Below, one piece after another: positions 13,047-23,411 of a stretch of DNA of 64,000 nt. Numbering within the stretch: position 1 is the stretch's first letter; every line of letters starts with the position of its first letter. The notes below the pieces were generated by a model. That model ran no database searches. It was given only the letters and a program-made list of their open reading frames with translations, and was not told the DNA's origin. Origin of the DNA: Epiperipatus broadwayi (taxonomy: Eukaryota > Onychophora > Udeonychophora > Euonychophora > Peripatidae). The stretch covers positions 31,565,725-31,629,724 of the forward strand of contig JAQFVV010000002.1 of assembly GCA_028023455.1 (NCBI GenBank). The letters run 5' to 3'. Both the position numbers and the translations under genes were made by a program.

Positions 13047-13399
13047 AGTAAATTTGCTTTTTATTGTTGTAGACATTAGTTACAATAAGTTTTATAATAT
13101 TTGTCTTAAAAGGTAGAAAAAAGGGGTCATTTAATTATTATTTAAAAATTATAAACTGCAAGTAATATGAGATACCACTAAATAAAAAAGGAGGATATAA
13201 AATGTATATTGTGTAAGGTAAATTCAAAGTAATTTGAGCTTTTTAAAATAGAGACATCACTAGAAGGGTGCTGAGATGAATACATATCCAATTTAAAAAA
13301 TATAAAGTTTGGGCATTTTAAAAAGTGATAGCAATATTGCATACCACTTGTAACAGTTGATTCTGTATGTTTGTAAATCATATTGTAGGCCTTGCAAGT
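13047..13399. other. Unassigned AT-rich DNA
   Basis: No recognisable feature. Confidence 0.35.
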
Positions 13400-13700
13400 T
13401 AAAAAGAGATTTAAATTTTTCTCCTTTCATTCTTTTCAAAGAAGACAACCTCATACTACTCAAACATAATTTTATGACCAAGATTTGCTTCATGAATACA
13501 TAATACAGTGCCAAGATATTTATTTATTACTCTTTTAAAAATTTTCACTCTTTTATTTAAGCTCAAACTATTTTATCTTATATATAATGTCTTACAAAAA
13601 CAAATAATTATGTAAACAACTCCAGGAATAATATTCTTATCCGTTTTCTCTTTTTGAATTAGGTAATAAATTATTTAGAGTAACACTTTTTTCCATGTTA
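13400..13700. repeat. Family Q dispersed repeat, copy 2
   Basis: Counterpart of 5310-5640, sharing TTTCAAAGAAGACAACCT, ATTTAAGCTCAAACTATTT and CTTACAAAAACAAA in order. Antisense frames of about 70 codons have no motif. Confidence 0.45.
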
Positions 13701-13769
13701 TTTTTTTATTACCAAACATATTGTGATTTCTTTTAAAAATTATATAAAATCACATTCATCTTTTAAAAA

Positions 13770-14110
13770 AGAGGGGTTTGAACTGTGTTTTTCAGTCTAT
13801 TCTCCACTCCATCTCAAGCAACTGATACACATTACCACACTCATGTAAAAACATACATGATCCCCAATATATATATTTTAAACAGAAACCAATACTCATC
13901 AGTTGGACCAGATCATAATCTCCCATGCATATATACAATCAGTGCATGGTTTATATTAAGATAACAATTCCTCAAACTTTATGGGACAGGTTTCAACCTA
14001 TATTAGGAATGATGTATCTTATTCATATGTGTAGTTACATATATTAGTTGCTTGATATGAAAAAGAGGATGAATAGGTTTCAAAAATCCTGAGTTCAAAT
14101 CCTTATATTT
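13770..14110 (-). mobile_element. Family C ribozyme-type repeat, decayed
   Basis: Carries GGGGTTTGAACTGTG, the ACTGATACACATTACC segment, and a minus-strand CCAA-CTGATGA-GTATTGG ribozyme half (about 13875-13905) whose second half has decayed. TATACAATCAGTGCATGG follows. It ends in a mirrored piece (CTGAGTTCAAATCC). Confidence 0.6.
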
Positions 14111-14214
14111 ACATTATAAAAAACATTCAGTGTAAGCCAGTTATATTCATCTTTTATATTCATATTTTTAAAATTATTATCACTATCATTCTTTCTATTC
14201 AGAAAAAAAACTAC

Positions 14215-14816
14215 ACTAAGACAATCAAAACAAGGCAAAACTCTCCATACAGTAGAGCCACCCTGTGCCAACCAGAATAATAAATGGATGCCAGAAGGCT
14301 TGTGCATAAAATCCCTATCTAATTCTTACTCATCAAATATTCCCAGACTAGTTTCTAGCTTGTGGCCTTCATCAGTGAGGAGCATTGGATCTGAGAGCAC
14401 TGCACCTAGATCTTAGGATCTAATGCAATTCTCCAACAACCACCTTTTATCTTTACTTAACTATACAACTATGAGAATGAAATTGAAAACAAAACTATTT
14501 TCAATCTAAGCTCAATAGCTTATATAGTCATATGGGTCTGAACTCAGTTCAGTACCCATACATTTTGGTGTCTTTGGCTCTTTAACAACCATAGCCACCA
14601 CTATGCTATTAGGCAGGATTGGTCTGTTAGCCAGAAATTAGTCTGGAGATATTGGATGAGTAGGCATTAGATAGGGATTTTATGCACAAACCTTCTGACA
14701 TCCATTGATTACTCTGGTTGGCACAGGGTGGCACTACTGTATGGAGAGTTTTGCCTTGTTTTTAAACAATTATGTACTAGTATAAGAGATGGTGATCATG
14801 TGATACTAAGACAATC
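14215..14816. mobile_element. Family A repeat, inverted arms, 12 bp target duplication
   Basis: ACTAAGACAATC occurs at 14215-14226 and 14805-14816, framing 578 bp. The ends are mirror images: AAACTCTCCATACAGTAG at the left, CTACTGTATGGAGAGTTTTG at the right. The left arm carries a minus-strand hammerhead-like core (14341-14381). The right arm has only the distal half of it (TTAGTCTGGAGATATTGG). No coding content. The long duplication implies insertion by target-primed reverse transcription. Confidence 0.75.
14341..14381 (-). ncRNA. Hammerhead-like ribozyme core, family A
   Basis: On the minus strand: TCCTCA, CTGATGA, A, GGC-CACAA-GCT, A, GAAA, palindromic stem III ACTAGT, then C (a GUC triplet), then TGGGA, which pairs with TCCTCA except at one position. 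The hairpin is short (3 bp, one of them G-U) and flanked by an A-A mismatch, so it is a weakened form. Confidence 0.5.
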
Positions 14817-14962
14817 CTCATAAAATTCTTTTTTAAAGAAACAAATCCATATTTATAGAACTTTATATTGTATTTCATTATTATATGCTTTTTTTAAATT
14901 AAATATTTTATCAGAAATATTACCAAAATTACCCTTTTCATTATTTTGCTGTAATATCTTAT

Positions 14963-15381
14963 ATAAATACAATTTATCCAAACCATTTTGAACATTTTTT
15001 AGCAAAATCCTGACATGTTTCATAAACGCTCTTAGAGTTAGTGTTTAGATCTAGTTTCTAGTCCTACTCTTTACTGATGATAGCCAATTAGCTTGAAATT
15101 AGTAGATCTGAAGATGGAGACAATGAAAGAGATATTGAATTCTATTCTCTTTTGATGTTTATGTAAACACAAGCTTGTTTGGAGATATTGGTAAAGCTCC
15201 AACAATGATCATAAAATGCAAGCTATAGCAAGTTACGTGATTTATAACTTGTTTTGTTTATTATATATATATACACACCTATGTTTCAACTTCAGAGCTC
15301 TTTTTACTTTAATCTCTTTAAAAAATGTGATTAAAGTAAATTGGCTCTGAAGAAGACTGCAGGACAGTCGAAACATAGGTG

Positions 15382-15422
<41 letters not shown>

Positions 15423-15480
15423 ACACATAAAGGGTTTTTCTAAAAAGTGTTTAAAGTGGTTTGGATAAATTGTATTCAAA
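14963..15480. mobile_element. Family B inverted-repeat element, long form with hammerhead-like core
   Basis: Terminal repeats TAAATACAATTTATCCAAAC (14963) and GTTTGGATAAATTGTATT (about 15459) match those of the short form at 16907-17062. The interior includes a second inverted repeat (15270-15395): ACACCTATGTTT and TCAGAGC on the left, GGCTCTGA and AAACATAGGTGT on the right. A (TA)n(GT)n run lies at about 15383-15421. The core at 15347-15373 is given separately. Confidence 0.65.
15347..15394 (+). ncRNA. Hammerhead-like core, family B long form
   Basis: CTGAAGA, A, GACTG-CAGGA-CAGTC (perfect 5 bp hairpin), GAAA, then ACATAGGTG running into a (TA)n expansion that has replaced the 3' side of stem III. 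CTGAAGA fits the CUGANGA consensus. The extra A before the hairpin is shared with families A and E. Confidence 0.4.
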
Positions 15481-16608
15481 AATTTTATGTTTTATGGGTA
15501 GATAAAAATGCTCTATTTATTTCTTATTGCACTTTAATTTTTCCTATTATGAGGCATTATTATGTTGGAAATATTTTATTTAAAACTACTTAACTTCTTT
15601 TAATTTTTGTTTGATTTTTTTTTTCACTATGTCTAACTTTATGCAAATATATGACTGGTATTAACAAATATTAACTATCATATGTGAATGAATTGTATTA
15701 TAAATATTGAAGCATTCAGATAAACCACAAAATAAGCATTACAAATTTACAAGAAAACTTGTAAAACAAGCAAAAAAAGTTGACTTAATTTTTAAATTAA
15801 TTAATTAAGAAATAAGATTTTATACACAAATATATAATTACAAAAAGCAATTCTTCTCTGTTCTACAATCTCATCATTTCCCTGACTTTTCATTTTATAT
15901 ATAGTTTGATTTGTTTAAGAGACTACTAATTTATTTAAATTACTAATAATAACCATTTTGAACATTTAAAGATTACCTCAGATACCAAATTAAATCACTA
16001 TAAATTTTATTAATCCTATATTACATTTGTTATGCATAATATCACCTTTATAACACCTGTCTTCATCAGCAAATCAAAGCCCAAAGGTGCTATCAAAGCA
16101 ATATTATTTAACAATTAATAAACAAAATGAATTAAATTCTTATTTTATATCCATCTCTAAAATATTATTTCTGTGTTGCTCATTCATTATATAGATTCAT
16201 ACATACACATGAAAAAATAAATGTAACTTTTAATTTATTATTTCTACTTATCTCTGAACTAACTATTTTCTGAAAGGTTTTTAACTGTACTAAATTGTTA
16301 ATTCCATTTCTTAAATGATTGGTTCTTTGTTCAAACTTCATGTCAATTTCTCTTCAGGGATTTGTAGAATTTTAAATGAAACAAATGTAAACACTATTCC
16401 TCTTGGAATAAACCTGGAAAAAAAATTTCACCATTATTTAGGAATGGGAATTAGTTGATGTCATCTTTTAAAAAAAGATAATAAACTTTAATATATATAT
16501 ATATATAACTGAGTTTAATACAAATATATCTATATATATTGAATTAAATATTTCTCTGGATTGTTATTATAATAAAGAACAAAAATGAGGAAATAATATC
16601 CATGTAAA
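15481..16608. other. Unassigned AT-rich DNA
   Basis: Only short TA runs (about 16492-16508 and near 16525). No gene or shared repeat recognised. Confidence 0.4.
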
Positions 16609-16768
16609 TAGAAATGATCTTTAACCTTGATATTATCAAAAAGTTAACAATCACTACTAATTGACAATTCCTAAGAGCAAACCAGTTTTGGGTGGGTCTC
16701 AGGCATTGTCAATTGCTAGTAATTGATAATTTCTTGGTAATATCAAAGGTTAAAGATTATTTATATAT
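16609..16768. repeat. Family N palindrome
   Basis: The left arm GATCTTTAACCTTGATATTA, with CTACTAATTGACAAT, is mirrored by ATTGTCAATTGCTAGTAATT and TAATATCAAAGGTTAAAGAT. The pairing is about 70 bp per arm with a ~25 bp centre (GAGCAAACCAGTTTTGGG). Non-coding foldback of unknown family. Confidence 0.75.
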
Positions 16769-16901
16769 CTATATATGTTTGTATGGAACACTTGCACACA
16801 TTTAGTAAATTAAACATTTAATATATCCAAATAAAATAGAATGTAGCAATATTCTAAGTTATTTAACCTAGCACTGCTAACATATTTAAATGTATTTTTA
16901 A

Positions 16902-17067
16902 ATGATATAAATACAATTTATCCAAACTTCAAACACTTTTTAGCATTTAGGAGATCAAAATAACCTTGCTCTGAAGAAGACTGCAGGTCAGTCGAAACGT
17001 AGGTGTATGTACAAATAAAGTTTTTCTAAAAAGTGTTTGAAGTTTGGATAAATTGTATTTATATGAT
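16902..17067. mobile_element. Family B short element (156 bp) with 38 bp inverted ends and ATGAT duplication
   Basis: ATGAT flanks the element at 16902-16906 and 17063-17067. The ends (ATAAATACAATTTATCC, then AAACTTCAAACACTTTTTAG) are perfectly mirrored at 17025-17062. The only internal content is about 80 bp with a hammerhead-like core at 16971-17011. It is a compact non-autonomous element. The long form at 14963-15480 shares its ends. Confidence 0.8.
16971..17011 (+). ncRNA. Hammerhead-like core, family B short form
   Basis: CTGAAGA (16971-16977), one extra A, stem II GACTG-CAGGT-CAGTC (16979-16993), GAAA (16994-16997), stem III ACGTA-GGTG-TATGT (16997-17010, one G-T wobble), then A as the expected cleavage residue. 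Stem I is not obvious. Stems II and III and all core bases are present. Confidence 0.5.
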
Positions 17068-17382
17068 ATTAGGGCAAACATAAAGAAAAGTGTGATTTTG
17101 GTAATATTTATTTTTAAATGAATGTAATAGTTGTGCCCTGTAAACTTAAATATATGTTAATTTAAAATTCTATTAAAATATATAGACTGATTTAAAATCA
17201 CTTTTCTGCCTGTTGTATCTATATAAAAAGGTCATACACACATAGATGATATTATCTTACTGTAAAAATATATTGAGGGTGACAGTTAAAGGGAAGTTCA
17301 ATTATTAATTAAGGTGATGGGTGATTGTCACTAGGTTTTATCTATATTTAGTACTAAGTATGATTTGCCATTACCTATGTAT
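17068..17382. other. Unassigned AT-rich DNA
   Basis: A segment near 17160-17220 (CTATTAAAATATATAGACTG) resembles 17945-18005, so the family A copy between may have inserted into or beside a tandem repeat. Nothing else seen. Confidence 0.3.
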
Positions 17383-17865
17383 TTAAACAGATTTCCGTAC
17401 AGTAGTGCCATCCTGTGCCAAACAGAGTAATCAATGGATGCCAGAAGGTTTGTGCATAAAATCCATATCTAGTGCCTACTCATTCAATATCCTCAGACTA
17501 GTTTCTAGCTTATGGAATTCATCAGTGAACCTTGTATCTGAGAGCATTGCACCTAGATCTTAGGATCTGATGCAGCCCTCTAACAACCATCTTTTACGTT
17601 AGTTATCTAAAATGAAAACAGATGTTGTCAATCCAAGCTCTTTTGCTTGTATACTTATACAGATCATCACTGATGAAATCCACAATCTAGAAATTAGCTG
17701 GTAATGATGGATGAGTAGACACTAAATAGGGATTTTATGCCCAAGTCTTCTAGCATCCATCTTGCACTAAGCAGTGCTACTGTATGGAGAGTTTTGCCTC
17801 TATATGAATAGCTTATGTAAGCATAGAAAACAATGATCACATGATGTTTAATGGTTTAGTATTTA
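17383..17865. mobile_element. Family A repeat, inverted arms
   Basis: The left arm (CAGTAGTGCCATCCTGTGCC, CAGACTAGTTTCTAGC) and right arm (ACTGATGAAATCCAC, AAATTAGCTGG, GCTACTGTATGGAGAGTTTT) are mirror-image halves. It ends in GATCACATGATGTTTAATGG. Both ribozyme cores are mutated. No clear target duplication. Confidence 0.65.
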
Positions 17866-18081
17866 TATATCTGTCTGTTTGAGTACAGAATTTTTAAAGG
17901 AATGAAGTAGTTCTGATCTTTAAGATTAAATATTTATTTTAAAATCAATTTGTATTAAAATATATTGATTGATTTCAGATCATTTTCTGGTTGTGTTGTT
18001 TTAGGTAACTCATTGGTGATCGAGAGGTCAGTGACAGCTGCTTTACACACAGTTGTCCTGGGTAAAGTTTCTGAATATGTC

Positions 18082-18552
18082 ATTTAGAGCAGGGGTGGCC
18101 AACTTTTGTGTTCATAAGATCTACTTTCTATTTTAAAATGTGTTGCAATCGACTTGTTGTCATAGGGATAGCCTAAGTGGGAGGTGTGAAATACGTACTA
18201 TTTTTATATATCTACCTAGTAAAAAATAACAATTATTTAATGGGCCAAAAAAACTCATATCTGGAGGAATTAAAGCAACATGAGTAATTATTAACAATAT
18301 GGATTAATTCAAATTAGCTACATTAAATCAGGATTAAAAATATTATTTTCAATAATGATAAGGCTTAGTGGACTTCATCTATCTGGAATTGAAAAAAAAT
18401 TAGAACAAAAACAAAAATAACAAAAAAACTTAAAAATCTTGTAATTTGTTTCACTTGTTACCCGACAGCTCTTGCCAGATTGGCCTCGCGATCGTCCAAA
18501 AATGGTTTTGCGATGGATCACGATTGACTTGTTGGATACCCCTAATCTATAA
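18082..18552. mobile_element. hAT-type MITE
   Basis: The element starts CAGGGGTGGCCAAC at 18090 and ends GTTGGATACCCCTA at 18544, an imperfect inverted terminal repeat typical of hAT elements. The flanking octamers ATTTAGAG and ATCTATAA are only partly alike, so the copy is old. The 455 bp interior has no transposase frame. Confidence 0.6.
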
Positions 18553-19036
18553 TCAGTTCATTTATTAATTAATAGTACTTGATAATTATTAATATCTTTA
18601 TAAATGAAACCTATCAAATATAGTTTTATAAAGCCAACTATATTCTGCCTATATAAAGTGACTTATGAGGATGCTCATTGGTACTTGATTTTAGATTATA
18701 ATTAATTGATTAATGCACTTAGATTTAAACATATTTTTTAAATAAAATGATAGTTCAGGACTTATAAAAAGCTTTAGAAGAAAGTGTTGCAAATAATAAT
18801 ATTGTTTCTGAAAGCTTCTGAAAATATAATAGCTAAATAGCTGACATTTTAATACAATAACAAGTACTTTCCTCATCCTCTTTCTCAAATAATAAGAATG
18901 TGTATGGTGAGATTTAAAATTGTTATTTTTTTGTTTTGTTATTTTCTCCTCATTCTCGAATTCTATTGGTTGAGTAGTTTTAATAAAATATTTTATCCTC
19001 CAAAGGTATTTCCAAATATTGATAATTTTCTTTAAT

Positions 19037-19249
19037 TCACACTTCACTTTTTGTCAGAATATGTGTTTTATTAAAATTGACATCATGATTAATTAATTTA
19101 ATGTGTGAATAAATGGTTGGTGAATTAGATTTTTGTTTAACTGACAAAATGTGTTCTTCCTTTCTTATGTTTATTCTATGATTGGTCTGTTCAATGTATG
19201 ACTGTAAACAAATTCCACATGGTATTTCATTTACACTATGACACTTCAA
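19037..19249 (-). pseudogene. GIY-YIG endonuclease fragment of a Penelope-like element
   Basis: The 70-codon frame reads CHSVNEIPCGICLQSYIEQT, followed by NHRINIRKEEHI. This is the start of the GIY-YIG nuclease that PLEs carry after their reverse transcriptase and use to cut target DNA. The G of YIG is replaced (YIE), so the motif is damaged here. The frame is followed by another frame (QPIEFENEEKITK) after a shift. Confidence 0.65.
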
Positions 19250-19609
19250 ATGAATTTTCTTTTTGGAGCATGGAAATACTTCCTTAGTTATTTTAAAGGT
19301 AATATAAATGGTCTTGATATTATTATTTTTAGCACATTACCAATTTTATCAGTTACTCCTTTTATATATGGCAGAATAGTCTTAATTATTGAAGTATCTA
19401 TGCTACTAAAAAATTGCTTCTTCATAATGGTTTTGATCGTGGGATTATAAATAGGATTTTTTAAGTAATAAGAAAAAAGATTTTATTACTTCAAAAATTA
19501 AGTCTGTTCTGCCATATATAAAGGAAGAAACTGATAAAATTGGTAATGTTTTAAAGAAAATAATATCCACACAATTTAGGTATTTCCATGCCCTAAAAAG
19601 AAAGTTCCT

Positions 19610-19876
19610 TTGGAGTGTCATGATATATATGAAATTCCATGTAGAGTTTGTTTACCATCATACATTGGACAGACCAATCATAGAATAAACATACGAAAGG
19701 GAAAAGGCATTATGGCAGTTAGAGAAAAATATAATTCATTAGACATTTATTCACACATTAAATTAACCAACCATGTCATCGATTTTAATAAAACAAATAT
19801 TCTGGTAAAAATTGAACATTATGACCAGAGATTGCTAAGGAAAGCTATAGAGTTTTTGAAAGGCCCAAGAGCATAA
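19610..19876 (+). pseudogene. GIY-YIG endonuclease fragment of a Penelope-like element
   Basis: The 88-codon frame contains DIYEIPCRVC, SYIGQTNHRINIRK (intact YIG), YSHIKLTNHVIDF and the C-terminal RLLRKAIEFLKGP. In PLEs this nuclease supplies the nick for target-primed reverse transcription. The preceding linker LPYIKEETDKIGNVLKK is readable upstream (about 19507-19560) in a different frame. Its mirror copy is at 19037-19249. Confidence 0.75.
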
Positions 19877-20190
19877 TTGAAAAGAGTGAATTAAAGAAAA
19901 TTAATAATATTTGAAAAAACCTATTGGAGGATAAAATATTTTTTAAAACCTCTCAACCAATAGAATTTGAGAATGAGGAGAAAATAACAAAAGTAAAAAA
20001 TGATAATTTTAAATTTTACCACACACATTTTTATGATTTGAGAAAGAAGAAGCTCTGAGAAAACACTTGTTATTGTACTGAAACATCAGCTATTTAGCTA
20101 TCATATTTTTATTACATGGACACTCCTGGAAATAGTACTATGAATTCATCATTTATCTATGAGAATATATATCATTTATCATCATACTTC

Positions 20191-20710
20191 TGATTCATTA
20201 AATATCTTAATGTGGATTATTATGAATTGAATGATCTGCATATGTAGAATCAATGACAAAAACATTATAATCACAAAATTAAATTACTTAGAATTGACAT
20301 AAATAGAAAATTCTGACTGTTGTGTGTGTGTGGGTGTTTTAAATCTAACTCACCTGACAAATGTCAGCTAATTTCATAAAATATATGTATAATGAAGAGG
20401 ATTGGTCTGAGATATCTTTCACAATACTGCAACTCAATATTTAAAACATATTTAAGCATAACATCTTCACCCCATTACTCATTCTTGAAACATATAGAAC
20501 CAAAAAACATCTAAAAAAGATAACAGACTTCCAAAATGTGCATTTTATTGGCCCAGGTCTTGTCTATTACAAATTGCAAATGACGACAATGCAATAAACT
20601 GGAAGGAATCATGTTTTTCCATCTCCTGTAAGTGGACTATATAAATATTGAATAAATTTGCATAAATTATTACTCAGTCTTTAAAAACCACAACTCAAGA
20701 TAACACCCCC
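20191..20710. other. Unassigned; possible PLE 3' flank
   Basis: Contains TTTGCATAAATTATTACTCA, reminiscent of the flank after the PLE fragment near 41700, and leads into the hairpin at 20717. No coding motif. Confidence 0.25.
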
Positions 20711-20716
20711 AAGATA

Positions 20717-20758
20717 GGCTATGATACGGAAACTAACGGTTTCGGAAAGTGTTCAGCC
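20717..20758 (+). other. GCTATGA hairpin (structured motif, copy 1)
   Basis: GGCT, ATGATAC, stem GGAAAC-TAAC-GGTTTC (approximate), GGAAAGTGTTC, AGCC. The outer GGCT/AGCC and the inner hairpin both pair. The layout recurs at 41755-41797 and 51064-51107 with different stem bases. Confidence 0.4.
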
Positions 20759-21167
20759 TTTTAATTTCCTTAATATTGAGCTTCACTTGTTTGTGTAATG
20801 TGCAATTTGTAACTTACTACTTGAAGGTGAAGTAGAAACAAGGATTTTATTTCAAAATTTCATCCTTATAATCTCTATAATCTCTAATTTAATAAATGAG
20901 TACAAATAATCATTAATATAATTAACTGAAGAAGTTATTTGTAGTTGCCGAAAATTTGACATTTGTAAATTAAATTGTAATCATACATACATATATATGT
21001 CTTTGATTATAATGTTTGTAATTTGAAATATTCATGTAAATATTATATAGATTATAGAACAACCTTTATTTAAACATTGTAATTAGTTACCAGACATTGA
21101 TTACCAAGCTTTACAATTCGCCAGGTATTAAAAATAACTAAATACCCATTTATTTATTAACATATTA

Positions 21168-21660
21168 TTATAAAGAGAAGGCTTTAACCTTTTCCACAGG
21201 AACTTTAAACATTTATAATAGCCAAACAATGTAGTTTTTGACTATAGACAGAACTCTTGAACCTTGATATAGGATAGAGACTTTACAAGGATAAGAACAG
21301 CTGTTTTATTTTTAACCTAAATTCACATTTATATAGGCCAATCTAAGGCATATTGATTTGAGAGTGTGAAGGTGTTAATCACTTCACATTTAAATCCACT
21401 ATTTCCTTTTTGACAAATTAACAGCAAAATCTTGTGATTTACAATGAATTAATGTTATGAACTTTTTTAATCAAAATATAGAAACTAATGTAATGTTCTA
21501 ATTATTTCTTGATCACACAGGCTGTATATAATTATAAAGAGAAAGTCCTTAACATTTTCCACAAGCTTGTTAAATGTTTATAATAGGTTAGAGAGTTCCC
21601 TCTATAGTCAAAAAACTACATCATTTGGCTATTATAAACATGATAAATAATTAGAATATT
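21168..21660. repeat. Family O: direct 364 bp unit with internal palindrome
   Basis: TATAAAGAGAAGGCTTTAAC at 21170 recurs as TATAAAGAGAAAGTCCTTAAC at about 21534 (364 bp offset), each followed by CATTTATAATAG or GTTTATAATAG. The second unit then folds back through AGAGTTCCCTCTATAGTC and GGCTATTATAAACA. The design (tandem plus inverted, about 360 bp) resembles families A and C, but no CTGANGA core was seen. Confidence 0.55.
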
Positions 21661-21953
21661 GCTAATATATTAGTAACTGAAAAAATTTTCAAACTTATCT
21701 AACCTAGATTCGAATCCAAGTCATAGCAAAAAGTCATATTTCTATTATATCATGAGACCCTTATTATATCTGCATATAATTGTAATATAGTCTGTAATGA
21801 TGAACTAAGGTGTATAAGATAAGTTGCTATTATCCTTGATAAGGTATGAAACTATCATGTGAAATGCCATAAAAAATTAAATAATTTAAGACACTGTGGG
21901 CTGCATATCCACAATAGTAAATTATTCCCTTATATAAAAAAAATTTGGCAAGA
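21661..21953. other. Unassigned DNA
   Basis: Nothing recognisable. Confidence 0.3.
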
Positions 21954-22029
21954 TTAAATGAAAAAAAAGATTGAGAAAATTAGAGCTAGAAAGAGAAATT
22001 GAGATATATTAAGAAGGAGAAATAGTTTA

Positions 22030-22341
22030 ATGAAAGATATTTTAGAGAAAAAGATGAAAGGAAACATGAAAAAAGATTGGAAAATATTGACCTTGTTGGA
22101 TGATATGAGATGGAAAGAGATATGTGAAATTGAAGATCTAGGCAATGAAGAGAATGAATTGGAGAAATGGATGAATTTGCTATATGACTATTCTTTGAAT
22201 TTGTCCATAGTACAGAATACTATTGACGATGATGATATATATGAGAGCACGTTTAGAAAATCATTTAAGAGAAACCAGTCACTAAATAAAATTATAGTTT
22301 CAATTAAAAGTGGAATAAATAAAAACGAAATAAAGTCGTAA
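22030..22341 (+). CDS. Orphan 103-codon frame, unknown
   Basis: An open frame of Lys/Glu-rich composition (KKMKGNMKKDWKILTLLDDM, then ICEIEDLGNEENELEKWMN and a DDDD stretch). It has no internal stop, and similar Lys/Arg-rich sequence extends upstream of the Met to about 21955 in the same style. The composition resembles N-terminal regions of retroelement proteins, but I recognise no family. It may equally be chance coding in A/G-rich DNA. Confidence 0.2.
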   Translation: MKDILEKKMKGNMKKDWKILTLLDDMRWKEICEIEDLGNEENELEKWMNLLYDYSLNLSIVQNTIDDDDIYESTFRKSFKRNQSLNKIIVSIKSGINKNEIKS

Positions 22342-22345
22342 CTCT

Positions 22346-23411
22346 TCTATAAGTTAAAATACTTCTCTATCATCACATATTGGAATCTTCATTCATCTTT
22401 CCATGTCATCGATGATCTGTACCATCAACACAATGCAATTTTTGAACTCTCCAGATCATTGGGAAGCATCAGTTCTTAGAGTACCATATTAACCTTAACC
22501 TACTCCATGCATATCTTTAAAAAATCCACCAGATACTATTCAACATAATGAAAATTTATTAACACAGATCAATATATAACAAGAAATGACAATCGAATAA
22601 ACTTATTGCTTTCACAATCTTATCCCCCCGCCCCTTCATTAAGTGTTCCAAGATGTAAATAACACTTAAAGTTAATGGAATAATTGATAAATCTATAGCA
22701 TTTTGCTTCTACTGTTTTGAAATTATTAGATTTGAGCACGTTGATCTCATGCTAAGTAAATATAACTTATCGTGAAGTTCCTAATAAAATTCGGTTAGTA
22801 ATGCGGCGCTCACACTTCTTGTGAACTCCCGAGCAATAAAGTAATCCGATTATTTGTTTTATTTTTAATGATAATTATGTTATGGAATTTATTTCAAAAG
22901 AAAATAGTATAAATTGAGACTCTAAATTATGTATGTGTGCGTGTGTTTGTAATACATGAATATGTGTGTTGTAGCTATATCTCCACATTTATTTTCTTGC
23001 TTTTATTCTCTGCTTTTTAATCTAAAATTTTTTTTGCATTCTATAATATAGACTTAAATAGGTTGTTACTTAGAAATTCATTTCAATATATATAAGAAAT
23101 AAAAATTCACAATTCTAAATGTTTTATTTGTAACGTTTTGCTATCAAGTCATTGCAACTGTTCAAATATCATTGAATAGCTCTCTAGTGACAGCACTTGA
23201 CAATACTTTAAAGTTAAAATGCCTCTCTTAACTCCGTGCTCCTTATAATACCAGGAAGATTTTCTACTGTCTTTGCTAGAAAGGTGAATTTCTAATCAAT
23301 CAGAAATTTATTTCTAAATATTTTAAACCTGACTGATATATACAGTATGTCTAACAATTATGAAACTTTTCATATTTAGTTTTATCAATAGTCACTAGAG
23401 GACGACTGAAT
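22346..23411. other. Unassigned AT-rich DNA
   Basis: No gene or shared repeat seen. Confidence 0.35.

Larger units (their letters stand above)
18690..20190. mobile_element. Head-to-head pair of Penelope-like element 3' parts
   Basis: Two copies of the same PLE C-terminal coding and 3' region face away from a centre near 19445. The minus copy runs leftwards through 19249-19037 and 18900. The plus copy runs 19480-20190. Shared protein words are the linker LPYIKG(V/E), the endonuclease start EIPC and YIGQTNHRINIRK or close variants, and the downstream QPIEFENEEKITK. Both ends continue into a similar 3' sequence with TCAGCTATTTAGCTAT. Both copies have stops. Confidence 0.7.

Noticed and set aside
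12569-13079. Gly/Val-rich plus frame and Pro/Thr-rich minus frame
   Set aside because: Both translate the GGT and TTA repeats, with no domain or plausible gene structure.
20040-20095. Hammerhead core at the PLE 3' end (CTCTGAGAAAACAC, ACTGAAACATCAGC)
   Set aside because: TGA of CTGATGA is missing in this copy, and the mirror copy near 18860 has lost GAAAC. Combining them would be speculative.
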